Assembly (NCBI GenBank): GCA_022774325.1 | Contig: JALFNN010000083.1 | Location: 48,818 to 112,817, forward strand | Length of the DNA: 64,000 nucleotides | Direction of reading: 5' to 3' | Source of the DNA: a bacterium | GTDB lineage: Bacteria > Bacillota > Clostridia > Lachnospirales > Lachnospiraceae | Notes under the pieces: generated by a model | Seen by the model: the letters and a program-made list of their open reading frames with translations, nothing else | What the model was told of the DNA's origin: nothing | Databases searched by the model: none | Shown: in pieces, positions 56,020-64,000 of the stretch | Position numbering within the stretch: the stretch's first letter is position 1 | Layout: each line of letters opens with the position of its first letter | Translations under genes and position numbers: made by a program

Positions 56020-57579
56020 TTGGTAAATATTGTTGTTGAGCTGTCGAAATATCTCATGATCATCATGATTGCAGTCTATACGTATGAGTGTTTTGCAGTT
56101 TTTGGCTTTTCAGATGAATATACGAAAAAGAGCATTCTTCGCCGCCAGAATGTATTAATGTTTCTCATGCATTTTACAGCGTTTCTGGTGCTGTATTTGC
56201 AGACGGAAGAGAAGAAGATGATTGGGTTCTATGGAATGCAGGTCGTGCTTCTGCTGACGATCATTCTTCTGTATACGAAAATCTACCCGAAGGTGTCGCG
56301 CCTAGTCGTGAACAATATGTGTATGCTTTTATCGATCGGGTTTATTATGATTACCAGATTATCCTATTCGCTGGCGGTGAAGCAGTTTATCATTGCAGCG
56401 GGAGCCGTGGCAATCAGTCTGATTGTTCCGATCATTATCCGTAAGGTGAAGGTACTCTCTGAATGGAGAAGGTTTTATGCAATAGCCGGTGTGATTATGC
56501 TGGCGGTGGTGTTGATTTTTGGTCCTGTAACCGGTGGAGCACTGCTTTCTATTCAGATCGGTGGTTTCGCCTTACAGCCGTCGGAGCTTGTGAAAATCAT
56601 TTTCGTATTCTTTACGGCTGCGAGCCTGAAGATGGATACCAGTTTTAAAAATGTCGTGATTACGACTGTAGTTGCTGCTGTTCACGTGTTGATTCTGGTG
56701 GTTTCCAAGGATCTGGGGGCAGCACTGATCATTTTTGCCGTGTACCTGGTCATGCTCTATGTGGCGACGAGGCAGCCACTGTACGTATTTGCAGGGGTGG
56801 GTGCCGGAGGCGCAGCTTCCGTAGTAGCGTATTATCTGTTCAACCATGTGAGGGTACGTGTACTTGCATGGAAGGATCCGTTTGCGATTTACAATGAAGG
56901 CGGTTTGCAGCTGGCGCAGTCATTGATGGCAATTGGGACAGGAAGCTGGTTCGGCATGGGACTCATGCAGGGGGCTGCGGATAAGATTCCGGTTTCAGAG
57001 TCGGATTATATTTTTTCGGCAATCGCAGAGGAAATGGGATTGATATTTGCAATCTGTCTGACGATGATCTGCGTCAGTGTGTATATTATGTTTCTTAATA
57101 TCGCCATGGAACTGCATGATCGTTTCTACAAGCTTGTGGCACTTGGACTTGGAACCTGTTACATATTCCAGGTATTTCTCACGATTGGCGGTGTGACAAA
57201 GTTCATTCCGTCCACCGGGGTGACGCTTCCGCTTGTGAGTTACGGAGGAAGCTCAGTTTTAAGCACTGTGATTATGTTTGGTATTATTCAGGGACTTTAT
57301 ATAGTAAGAGAAGACGAGGAAGAGGATATTGAAAGAAAAAAAGCACAGCAATTACGAAATGGACAGGCTGGACGAAGAGCTTCAGAACCTTCCCGACGAA
57401 AGAACGTATCAACCTCAAAAGCGGCAAAGCGGCCAGCGCAGCGAAGGGCAGAAGAAAGGGGAAGGACCGCGGGAAAACAACCGCAAAAAATCAGTTCAGG
57501 AAAAGCCGGTTCGGGAAAAGCCTCTGTCAGAACGACGGGCACGAAAAGAGCAGAAGGCGCGCGAAAAGGAAGAAGCTAA
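56020..57579 (+). CDS. FtsW/RodA/SpoVE family SEDS protein
   Basis: SEDS proteins polymerise lipid II glycan together with a class B PBP. The 519-residue product has about ten membrane segments, with QIGGFALQPSELVKI and the late VTKFIPSTGVTLPLVSYGGSS signature. After about residue 432 comes a basic, low-complexity tail of about 85 residues overlapping the next gene. The start is TTG with AGGTGA upstream. It pairs with the transpeptidase downstream. Role in division, elongation or sporulation cannot be told. Confidence 0.93.
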   Translation: MVNIVVELSKYLMIIMIAVYTYECFAVFGFSDEYTKKSILRRQNVLMFLMHFTAFLVLYLQTEEKKMIGFYGMQVVLLLTIILLYTKIYPKVSRLVVNNMCMLLSIGFIMITRLSYSLAVKQFIIAAGAVAISLIVPIIIRKVKVLSEWRRFYAIAGVIMLAVVLIFGPVTGGALLSIQIGGFALQPSELVKIIFVFFTAASLKMDTSFKNVVITTVVAAVHVLILVVSKDLGAALIIFAVYLVMLYVATRQPLYVFAGVGAGGAASVVAYYLFNHVRVRVLAWKDPFAIYNEGGLQLAQSLMAIGTGSWFGMGLMQGAADKIPVSESDYIFSAIAEEMGLIFAICLTMICVSVYIMFLNIAMELHDRFYKLVALGLGTCYIFQVFLTIGGVTKFIPSTGVTLPLVSYGGSSVLSTVIMFGIIQGLYIVREDEEEDIERKKAQQLRNGQAGRRASEPSRRKNVSTSKAAKRPAQRRAEERGRTAGKQPQKISSGKAGSGKASVRTTGTKRAEGARKGRS

Positions 57580-58990
57580 GAAAAAGAAGATGACCAACAA
57601 GGAATTTGCCAGAGTGACATATATGTTTGTAACATTGTTCCTTGTGATGATTGGATATATGGTATACTTCAATGTAGTGAAAAGCAAAGAAGTGATCAAC
57701 AGCCCGTATAACGTACGTCAGGATCTTCTCGCCAAGCGTGTAGTCCGGGGAAAAATACTGGACTGTAACGGAGAAGTACTGGCACAGACTGTGACCGATG
57801 AAGACGGTACAGAGACCAGGGAATATCCGTATGACGATTTGTATGCGCATGTAGTTGGTTATTCTGTAAAAGGAAAATACGGGATCGAGTCGATTCAGAA
57901 CTTTAATCTGCTGACTTCCAATGCATTTTTCCTTGAAAAGCTGGCAAAGGAATTCAAAGGAGAGAAAAATATAGGTGATAATGTGGTCACGACGCTGGAT
58001 ACGAAGCTGCAGCAGGCCGCGTATAACGCGCTGGGCAACAACAAGGGTGCCGTAGTGGTGATGGAAGCCAGCACAGGTAAGATTCTTGCTATGGTTTCCA
58101 AGCCGACATTCGATGCGAATACCGTAGCGGAGAATTGGGAAGCTTTGAACAACGATCCGGACAGTTCGCTCTTCAACCGAGCGACTATGGGACAGTATAC
58201 GCCCGGTTCCACGTTCAAGATCGTCACGACTCTGGAATATTTAAGAGAACATCCCGATGCCGATGATGCCTATACACATTACTGCGAGGGTTCTATCGAG
58301 GCGGACGGAACGACAATCCATTGCTACGGACAGACGGCTCACGGGCAGGAGGATCTTGCGGATTCTGTGGCAAATTCCTGCAATACATCATTTTCAAATA
58401 TCGGGCTTCAGCTTGATAAAGATAAATGGAAGAAGACGACGGAGGACCTTCTGTTTGACAAAAAGCTTCCGTGTGATCTGTCTTATCGCGAGAGCAGTTT
58501 CCGACTGACCGGTGATTCGGACAGTGCTGAGACGATGATGACCGCGATAGGCCAGGGGAAAACGGTGGTAACACCATATCACATGGCTATGATCACCGCA
58601 GCAATCGCGAACGGAGGAACCTTAATGAAGCCTTATCTGGTGGATCAGATCACCAATTATACCGGAACAACTGTGAAAAAATACATGCCGGAGAAATATG
58701 CGGATCTGATGACCTCGGCGGAGGCGGCACAGCTTACCGAATATATGACGGATGTTGTGAATTACGGTACCGGAACTGCCCTTTCTGGAGAATCTTATAC
58801 TGTGGCGGGCAAGACAGGAACGGCGGAAGTAAGCGTAGATAAGCAGACGGTTCATTCCTGGTTTGTAGGATTTTCCAACGTGGACAATCCGGACATTGTA
58901 GTCAGTGCGGTCGTGGAAAATGCTGATACGGCAAGCATCACCGGAACAAGTGTCGCGAAAAAGATATTTAATGCGTATTACTATCAATAG
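57329..58990 (+). CDS. class B penicillin-binding protein transpeptidase
   Basis: Cross-links peptidoglycan, probably with the upstream SEDS protein. Counted from TTG 57329 (553 residues): a charged cytosolic region (1-87), one membrane span (about 93-112), and the transpeptidase domain with S294-T-F-K297, S350-C-N352 and K495-T-G. GAGGAAGAGG lies upstream of the TTG. This start overlaps the SEDS gene by 251 nt in another frame; an alternative ATG at 57590, 10 nt past the SEDS stop, would give 466 residues but lacks a convincing binding site. The large PBP dimerisation domain seems reduced. Confidence 0.92.
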   Translation: MKEKKHSNYEMDRLDEELQNLPDERTYQPQKRQSGQRSEGQKKGEGPRENNRKKSVQEKPVREKPLSERRARKEQKAREKEEAKKKKMTNKEFARVTYMFVTLFLVMIGYMVYFNVVKSKEVINSPYNVRQDLLAKRVVRGKILDCNGEVLAQTVTDEDGTETREYPYDDLYAHVVGYSVKGKYGIESIQNFNLLTSNAFFLEKLAKEFKGEKNIGDNVVTTLDTKLQQAAYNALGNNKGAVVVMEASTGKILAMVSKPTFDANTVAENWEALNNDPDSSLFNRATMGQYTPGSTFKIVTTLEYLREHPDADDAYTHYCEGSIEADGTTIHCYGQTAHGQEDLADSVANSCNTSFSNIGLQLDKDKWKKTTEDLLFDKKLPCDLSYRESSFRLTGDSDSAETMMTAIGQGKTVVTPYHMAMITAAIANGGTLMKPYLVDQITNYTGTTVKKYMPEKYADLMTSAEAAQLTEYMTDVVNYGTGTALSGESYTVAGKTGTAEVSVDKQTVHSWFVGFSNVDNPDIVVSAVVENADTASITGTSVAKKIFNAYYYQ

Positions 58991-59022
58991 ATAGTTATTC
59001 GGACGCAGAACGGATGGGAAAC

Positions 59023-59343
59023 ATGAAGTTTTACAAACATCTGTATGTCAGTGAGGACATCGGGAAAAAGAAAGAAAAAATTATCCGGAATATGAAGTCG
59101 GGCAAATATCCGCTGACAACCTATCTTCTTGTCCTGATCGAAGAAGGTGAGAATCAGCTTGAGTTCTATTCTGCATCGCTTTTGCGACAGGGAATGCTGT
59201 ATGAGGAGGATATTTTTGTGGTTGGTCTGGCATCCGGATATGAAGATGCGGTCTATCTGGTAGAGGAGATTACCAGAGAAGTCTATGAAAAGACCGGCGA
59301 TGTGGATATACGTTCCTATATTAGGGACCAGGAAAAGAAATAA
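59023..59343 (+). CDS. conserved small protein of unknown function
   Basis: A soluble protein of 106 residues from ATG 59023 (109 from ATG 59014). It starts MKFYKHLYVSEDIGKKKEKI and has a mixed alpha/beta pattern with FVVGLASGYEDAVYLVEEI. No motif was recognised. It lies between the PBP and the DUF2953 gene, 24 nt upstream of the latter, and is likely co-transcribed with it. A ribosome binding site (GGATGGGA) is weak. Confidence 0.78.
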   Translation: MKFYKHLYVSEDIGKKKEKIIRNMKSGKYPLTTYLLVLIEEGENQLEFYSASLLRQGMLYEEDIFVVGLASGYEDAVYLVEEITREVYEKTGDVDIRSYIRDQEKK

Positions 59344-59367
59344 CATAGCGTGGGGGAATAGAAAAAG

Positions 59368-60393
59368 ATGCTCCATCTCATCGGACTGATATTGAAAATC
59401 ATAGGGATTATACTGACTGTGATACTGGGAATTCTGGTATTGCTTGTTTGTATTGTCCTTCTGGTGCCGGTGCGGTACGCAGCCGACGTGGATTTTCCGG
59501 GAAATGTAAGTGAGATCAAAGCCCATGGAAGTGTCTCGTGGCTGCTTCACCTCATACGCTTGAAGGTTTCGTTTGAAAATGGGGAGCTGAAGTGGAAGCT
59601 CGGATTGGTTTGGCTTAGATTTTCCAGTGAAGCAGAGAAAGATAAGGAAGCAGCCCCGAAAGAAAAGAGGGGAAAAAAGAATAAAGAAAAATCTGTGAAC
59701 GTGCCGAAAACACAAAGAATAGAAGAGAAAGATGTATCGGAAAATGCAAAGGAGAAGAAGTCTGCAGAAACCGGTAAGGAAGAGCGGGCAGAAGTCAAAT
59801 TGCAGAAAACCGAAGTTCAGGGCAAGGAAACACAGAATACAAAATCAAAGGACGCAAAAGCTCTGGATGCAGAACATTTAAAAAAGGAGTCTCAAGATAC
59901 GAAGTCTCATAAAACAGAACCGGAGGAAATGTCCCGAATCGAAAAACTTTGCGAGCGATTCCGAAAGATATTTGAAAAGATCAAATATACATTCCGGCAA
60001 ATCTGTGATAAAATAAAAGCAATCGGCGAAACAAAAGAACAGATTACGGTATTTCTTGAGAATGAGAGTTATCAGAGGGCATTTGCAAAATTGATGAAAG
60101 AGACAGTCTGGATCAGGCGCTTCCTGAGACCGAAAGAAATAACGGGGGATATTCATTTCGGTTTTGAGGATCCGTATTTAACCGGCAAGACGCTCGCACT
60201 GCTCAGTATGATTTATCCCTTTGTGGGGGAACATATGAACATAGAGCCTGATTTTGAAGAAAAAGTGCTGGAAGGAAGCGTTAAGATCCGGGGCGGACTA
60301 CGGCTGTTTCATCTGATAGCGCTTGTCTGGTGCCTGATCTGGAACAGAGATATCCGTATACTGATCAAAGATGTGCGTAAAAGAATGAAATAA
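59368..60393 (+). CDS. DUF2953 domain-containing membrane protein (YtfI-like)
   Basis: A 341-residue protein with an N-terminal membrane segment (about 4-34), a long charged Lys/Glu-rich middle (about 90-185) and a DUF2953-type domain (about 200-335) with ITGDIHFGFEDPYLTGKTL. The pair DUF2953-GerW corresponds to ytfI-ytfJ of Bacillus, which suggests a sporulation role. GGGGGAATAG precedes the ATG; the charged middle is longer than usual for the family. Confidence 0.88.
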   Translation: MLHLIGLILKIIGIILTVILGILVLLVCIVLLVPVRYAADVDFPGNVSEIKAHGSVSWLLHLIRLKVSFENGELKWKLGLVWLRFSSEAEKDKEAAPKEKRGKKNKEKSVNVPKTQRIEEKDVSENAKEKKSAETGKEERAEVKLQKTEVQGKETQNTKSKDAKALDAEHLKKESQDTKSHKTEPEEMSRIEKLCERFRKIFEKIKYTFRQICDKIKAIGETKEQITVFLENESYQRAFAKLMKETVWIRRFLRPKEITGDIHFGFEDPYLTGKTLALLSMIYPFVGEHMNIEPDFEEKVLEGSVKIRGGLRLFHLIALVWCLIWNRDIRILIKDVRKRMK

Positions 60394-60439
60394 TAAAGAA
60401 TCGTTCAGAATAGAAGAAAGAAAACAGGAGGAACAGATT

Positions 60440-60850
60440 ATGGCAGAAGAAAATCGATTCAAGGACACAATGGATTCCTTATTCAAAGGAATGAATGGAG
60501 TGGTATCTTCCAAAACGGTAGTAGGAGATGCGATCCATATCGGAGATACAATCATTCTCCCGCTTGTCGACGTTTCCTTTGCAGTAGGCGCCGGTGCATT
60601 TAACGCGGATAAGAAAGAAAAGGGAGCCGGCGGACTTGGCGGAAAGATGACCCCGTGTGCCGTGCTTGTCATTCAGAACGGAACGACCCGTCTTGTCAAT
60701 ATCAAGAACCAGGATACGATGACCAAGATTCTCGATATGGTTCCGGATGTCATCGACAGACTGAAAGCACCGAAAACGGACAAAATGACCGAAGAGGATG
60801 TGGTGGATATCCTGGACGGAGCTGAGAAAGAAGCTGAGAAGAAAGCATAA
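60440..60850 (+). CDS. gerW: GerW family sporulation protein (YtfJ)
   Basis: In Bacillus GerW/YtfJ affects spore germination with L-alanine. The 136-residue protein has the family core TVVGDAIHIGDTIILPLVDVSFAVGAGAF in outline and a Gly-rich loop GAGGLGGKM. AGGAGG precedes the ATG. It follows the DUF2953 gene by 46 nt, as in Bacillus. Expression is expected in the mother cell. Confidence 0.93.
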   Translation: MAEENRFKDTMDSLFKGMNGVVSSKTVVGDAIHIGDTIILPLVDVSFAVGAGAFNADKKEKGAGGLGGKMTPCAVLVIQNGTTRLVNIKNQDTMTKILDMVPDVIDRLKAPKTDKMTEEDVVDILDGAEKEAEKKA

Positions 60851-60925
60851 ACAGGCCGTCACGAATACTCCCGGGAAACATAACATACAATATAGAAAGA
60901 GACCGGAAGCAGGGATGGAAATAAA

Positions 60926-61066
60926 ATGAAACGGATCATCGGATTTGCGCTGTTTTTTATCGCGGTCGGAATCATAATAATGATGTTTCTTCCCAATATT
61001 TTCGTGGGAATACTTATTGCTCTGCTGTGTATTTTATTCGGCTACCTGCTTTTTTGCAGCTGCTGA
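60926..61066 (+). CDS. 46-residue membrane protein of unknown function
   Basis: A short open frame encodes MKRIIGFALFFIAVGIIIMM, a Phe-Leu-Pro-Asn turn, and a second hydrophobic stretch ending in FCSC. Two membrane segments (about 4-20 and 25-44) form a hairpin, and the end has two cysteines. The clean hydrophobic pattern, ATG and position right after gerW support a real gene, although the binding site is only AGGGATGG-like. Confidence 0.68.
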   Translation: MKRIIGFALFFIAVGIIIMMFLPNIFVGILIALLCILFGYLLFCSC

Positions 61067-61111
61067 AAAAGAAAATGATATCACAGAAAACAGTCAAATA
61101 AAATAGTAAAG

Positions 61112-61140
61112 AAAAGCCTTGCAGATGCAGGGCTTTTATG
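61112..61140 (+). terminator. terminator overlapping the rpsB promoter
   Basis: An 11-bp stem AAAAGCCTTGC/GCAGGGCTTTT with one G-T pair and a 4-nt loop. Its left arm contains the -35 box of rpsB. Confidence 0.8.
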
Positions 61141-61147
61141 ATATAAT
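61119..61147 (+). promoter_or_regulatory. rpsB-tsf promoter
   Basis: TTGCAG (61119-61124), 17-nt spacer, perfect TATAAT (61142-61147). The leader is about 108 nt. Confidence 0.82.
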
Positions 61148-61167
61148 TTGAGCGTTGCAAAAAAACA

Positions 61168-61231
61168 CGTATGTGGTTCATCCCAATGGTGCCAACGCAT
61201 CAGATGCACGGTTTTGGGACCTAAACATACG
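61168..61231 (+). ncRNA. structured rpsB leader (candidate r-protein S2 autoregulatory element)
   Basis: Three nested helices can be drawn: CGTATG (61168-61173) with CATACG (61226-61231), TCCCAA (61181-61186) with TTGGGA (61214-61219), and GCAT (61197-61200) with ATGC (61204-61207). The element ends 31 nt before the rpsB start. Ribosomal protein leaders often bind their product; this one could bind S2, which is inference. Confidence 0.55.
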
Positions 61232-61261
61232 GAAGTAAAAAACCAAATGGAGGAAAGAAAC

Positions 61262-62014
61262 ATGAGCGTTATTTCAATGAAACAACTTTTAGAAGCAGGT
61301 GTTCATTTTGGACATCAGACCAGAAGATGGAACCCTAAAATGGCTGAGTACATCTACACAGAAAGAAACGGAATCTACATTATCGACTTACAGAAATCCG
61401 TTGGAAAAGTAGATGAAGCTTACCAGGCAGTTGCTGATATCGCAGCTGAAGGCGGAAAGATCCTGTTTGTAGGAACAAAGAAACAGGCTCAGGATGCTAT
61501 CAAGACAGAAGCAGAACGCTGCGGAATGTTCTATGTAAATGAAAGATGGTTAGGTGGTATGCTTACCAACTTCAAGACAATCCAGAGCAGAATCGAACGT
61601 CTGAAAGAGATCGAGACAATGGCTGAAGACGGAACATTTGACGTACTGCCGAAGAAAGAAGTTATCGCTCTTAAGAAAGAATGGGAAAAACTGGAAAAGA
61701 ACCTTGGCGGTATCAAGGAAATGAAGAACATCCCGGATGCAATCTTCGTAGTAGACCCGAAGAAAGAAAGAATCTGCGTTCAGGAAGCACACACTCTGGG
61801 AATCCCGCTGATCGGTATCGCAGACACAAACTGTGATCCGGAAGAACTTGATTATGTAATTCCAGGAAATGATGATGCTATCAGAGCCGTAAAACTGATC
61901 GTTTCCAAGATGGCAGACGCTGTTATCGAAGCAAATCAGGGAGCAGCTGAAGACGTTGTTTACGAAGGTGAAGACGTAGAAGCAGCTGAGGCTGAAGAAG
62001 CAGTAGAAGAATAA
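61262..62014 (+). CDS. rpsB: 30S ribosomal protein uS2
   Basis: The 250-residue protein starts [19 protein letters not shown] and has [20 protein letters not shown], the S2 signature, and an acidic C-terminal tail. GGAGG is 8 nt before ATG 61262; the frame is open upstream to 61148 but that part is the leader. tsf follows after 52 nt, the universal rpsB-tsf order. Confidence 0.98.
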   Translation: MSVISMKQLLEAGVHFGHQTRRWNPKMAEYIYTERNGIYIIDLQKSVGKVDEAYQAVADIAAEGGKILFVGTKKQAQDAIKTEAERCGMFYVNERWLGGMLTNFKTIQSRIERLKEIETMAEDGTFDVLPKKEVIALKKEWEKLEKNLGGIKEMKNIPDAIFVVDPKKERICVQEAHTLGIPLIGIADTNCDPEELDYVIPGNDDAIRAVKLIVSKMADAVIEANQGAAEDVVYEGEDVEAAEAEEAVEE

Positions 62015-62066
62015 GAAATTTGATATAACAGATGATACACGAATATATCAGTTGGAGGAAAAAATC

Positions 62067-63002
62067 ATGGCAATTACAGCAAGCATGGTAAAAGAATTAA
62101 GAGAAATGACAGGCGCCGGAATGATGGACTGCAAGAAAGCTCTGAGCGAAACAAACGGAGATATGGATGCAGCAATCGAATTCCTTAGAAAAAATGGTGA
62201 AGCAAAAGCTGTTAAGAAAGCCGGACGTATCGCAGCAGAAGGTATCGTAATGGCAGATGTTCAGGGTGATAACACAGCAGCAATCGTTGAAGTAAACTCT
62301 GAGACAGACTTCGTTGCTAAGAATGCTGATTTCCAGGCATTCGTTAAAGCAGTAGTTAACCAGGCATTAGCAACCGAGAACACTGAGATGGAAGCATTCA
62401 TGGCAGAAGCTTGGAATGAAGACACAAGCAAGACTGTAAATGATGCATTAACAGAGAAGATCGCTATCATCGGAGAAAAACTCAGCATCAGAAGATTTGA
62501 AAAAGTATCTATCGACAATGGTGCAGTTGTATCCTACATCCACGGCGGCGGAAGAATCGGTGTTTTAGTTGTAGCTGAAACAGCAGTAGTTAACGATGCA
62601 GTAAAAGAAGCACTCAAGAACGTTGCAATGCAGGTTGCAGCATTAAATGCAAAATTTGTCAGCCAGGCAGAAGTTGATGCTGAATATCTTGCACATGAGA
62701 AAGAAATTCTTCTTGCTCAGATCATGAACGATCCGAAAGAATCTCAGAAACCGGAAAAGGTTATTCAGGGAATGATCAACGGACGTATCAACAAAGAAAT
62801 GAAAGAAATCTGTCTGTTAGACCAGGTATATGTAAAAGCAGAAGACGGAAAACAGTCTGTTGCTAAATACCTTGAAGAAGTTGGAAAAGCTAACGGAACT
62901 ACAATCAAGCTTCAGAAGTTCGTTCGTTTCGAGACTGGAGAAGGTCTTGAGAAGAAGAATGAAGACTTCGCGGCTGAAGTTGCAGCTCAGATCAACGGCT
63001 AA
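62067..63002 (+). CDS. tsf: elongation factor Ts
   Basis: EF-Ts exchanges GDP on EF-Tu. The 311-residue protein starts MAITASMVKELREMTGAGMMDCKKAL in outline, with the UBA-like N-terminal domain and the EF-Tu contact motif SETDFVAKN. GGAGG precedes ATG 62067. A long terminator follows. Confidence 0.98.
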   Translation: MAITASMVKELREMTGAGMMDCKKALSETNGDMDAAIEFLRKNGEAKAVKKAGRIAAEGIVMADVQGDNTAAIVEVNSETDFVAKNADFQAFVKAVVNQALATENTEMEAFMAEAWNEDTSKTVNDALTEKIAIIGEKLSIRRFEKVSIDNGAVVSYIHGGGRIGVLVVAETAVVNDAVKEALKNVAMQVAALNAKFVSQAEVDAEYLAHEKEILLAQIMNDPKESQKPEKVIQGMINGRINKEMKEICLLDQVYVKAEDGKQSVAKYLEEVGKANGTTIKLQKFVRFETGEGLEKKNEDFAAEVAAQING

Positions 63003-63022
63003 TTAAATCAGATTTTTTAAGG

Positions 63023-63080
63023 GCTCTGAAAGCTTTATAAACACTTGATTCTAGTGGTTATAAGGTTTTCGGAGCTTTTT
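63023..63080 (+). terminator. rpsB-tsf terminator
   Basis: A long imperfect stem of about 22 bp (63023-63045 with 63053-63075) with a 7-nt loop, followed by five T residues. Confidence 0.9.
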
Positions 63081-63254
63081 CTTTGAGAAAAGATAACTAT
63101 CTGCAATCCCGAAAATTGACACATTTACATATAATAATAGTCTATTGAGAATAAAGATTATTTGGTATAATATAAGTAAAGTCCAGGGGAATAATATCCT
63201 AAGCGGCAGGTTACTGATAATCCGGTTCAATCATTAGTAAAAGGAAATTTGATT

Positions 63255-63860
63255 ATGTACCATAAATTAAAAATCTCTCATAAATGGAATGTGGCGGATA
63301 CAATTACCACCATGCGGATGGCAGCTACTGTTTTTCTGTTTTTTCTTCCGCTTACATCTACTTTGTTTGTTGTGATTTATACATTTGCGGGTATTACGGA
63401 TGTATTAGATGGGTGGATTGCAAGAAAATCAGGAAAGGCAAGTGAATTCGGTGCCAGACTGGACAGCATTTCTGACTTGTTCTTTTACAGTGTTTTGCTG
63501 ATTCGTCTTTTCCCGATTTTGTACCGGACACTTCCGGGAGAAATCTGGTATGTAGTATTGGCAATCATACTTGTACGTCTTGCAGCATACATCACAGCAG
63601 CAGTCAAATATCATCGCTTTGCGTCAATTCATACATGGATGAATAAGTTGACCGGTGCGTCGGTATTTCTGTTGCCTTATATTCTTTTGGTTTCGTCAGG
63701 TGTAGGGTATTGTTGGGCAGTATGTATGTTGGCATTTGCTGCGTCGGCAGAGGAACTTGCAATTCATCTTTTACGGAAAGAATATCTTGCGGACAGAAAG
63801 TCCTTTCTACAAAAAAATAGAGATGATATCTATGTTGATAACGAAGAGGGAAGAAGTTAA
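63255..63860 (+). CDS. CDP-alcohol phosphatidyltransferase family protein
   Basis: A 201-residue membrane enzyme that transfers a phosphatidyl group from CDP-diacylglycerol to an alcohol. The motif D52-G-x2-A56-R57...G66...D70...D74 in VLDGWIARKSGKASEFGARLD is intact, with Asp49 just before. About five to six membrane segments. The acceptor (glycerol phosphate, inositol or other) cannot be told; PgsA-like is possible. AAAGGA precedes ATG 63255. TTGACA occurs at 63117-63122, but no convincing -10 partner was settled. Confidence 0.9.
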   Translation: MYHKLKISHKWNVADTITTMRMAATVFLFFLPLTSTLFVVIYTFAGITDVLDGWIARKSGKASEFGARLDSISDLFFYSVLLIRLFPILYRTLPGEIWYVVLAIILVRLAAYITAAVKYHRFASIHTWMNKLTGASVFLLPYILLVSSGVGYCWAVCMLAFAASAEELAIHLLRKEYLADRKSFLQKNRDDIYVDNEEGRS

Positions 63861-64000
63861 GGTAGTGTCAAGTAATCTATGAAAAACTGGGCCGAAAAAA
63901 ACAGGCTCAAACGAACCTTGAAAATTGCAAATATATAAGACGGAAGGCCCTCCGGGGGCTCAGGGCGCTGCCCTAAGAACCTGCAAGGGACCAGTCCCTT
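63861..64000. other. GC-rich hairpin tract, possible mobile element border (cut by window edge)
   Basis: No gene is visible. The last 60 bases are GC-rich and hold three adjacent hairpins: near 63945-63960, AGGGC-gct-GCCCT (63962-63974), and a perfect AAGGGAC-ca-GTCCCTT (63985-64000). The style and the abrupt base change against the preceding AT-rich sequence resemble borders of integrative elements in gut Firmicutes. The assignment is a guess. Confidence 0.35.

Overview
The window reads as a chromosomal backbone segment of an anaerobic, endospore-forming Firmicute, most likely a Lachnospiraceae member (Clostridium cluster XIVa). Support comes from a complete six-gene Rnf complex, the sporulation genes sigK and gerW, a CodY regulator behind topA, groESL under a CIRCE operator, and the ireB-ruvX-DUF1292 cluster. 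Most genes are on the + strand in short operons bounded by intrinsic terminators. The exceptions are an HPr-like gene, sigK and apbE. The species cannot be named from sequence alone.

Region 0-9 kb is rich in RNA modification and decay: a NifS-like cysteine desulfurase with ThiI (tRNA 4-thiouridine), MtaB (methylthiolation of t6A), IreB, RuvX, a DUF1292 protein, RNase J, and a TrmR-TrhP pair (5-methoxyuridine in tRNA). Region 9-20 kb holds sigK facing left, then a ComM-like ATPase, DprA, TopA, CodY, GroES-GroEL and IMP dehydrogenase. Region 20-30 kb has an amidase, AroK, a YqeG phosphatase, a group II intron-like remnant, a LysR regulator, AroD, EF-P, a DUF5688 protein, tRNA-Arg(CCG), ArgS and an AlaX-type editing protein. 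Region 30-39.6 kb has glutamate synthase (GltB-GltD), an NlpC/P60 wall hydrolase, IspH and an S1 repeat protein.

Region 39.8-51.4 kb is the redox and membrane section: rnfCDGEAB, a DUF2752 protein nearly abutting rnfB, an acidic two-span membrane protein, a two-component system, and an ApbE flavin transferase divergent from a NusG domain II/Gx-transporter pair. ApbE could supply the covalent FMN needed by RnfD and RnfG, both of which keep the acceptor motif. Region 51.4-61 kb carries RuvAB, ZapA, an RlhA-like U32 protein, an FtsW/RodA protein overlapping a transpeptidase by 251 nt, a DUF2953/GerW pair and small unknowns. The window closes with rpsB-tsf behind a structured leader, a CDP-alcohol phosphatidyltransferase, and a GC-rich hairpin tract cut by the window edge that resembles the border of a mobile element.

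I found no phage, CRISPR array, restriction or toxin-antitoxin module and no clear new multigene system. The observations most worth a second look are the FtsW/PBP overlap, a sigma-K with no pro-sequence behind a sporulation-type promoter, the Cys-rich tail of RnfE together with a DUF2752 partner, a palindrome in front of gltB, the nested-helix rpsB leader and the intron-like remnant. Promoter, operator and RNA calls come from reading by eye and have not been tested computationally.
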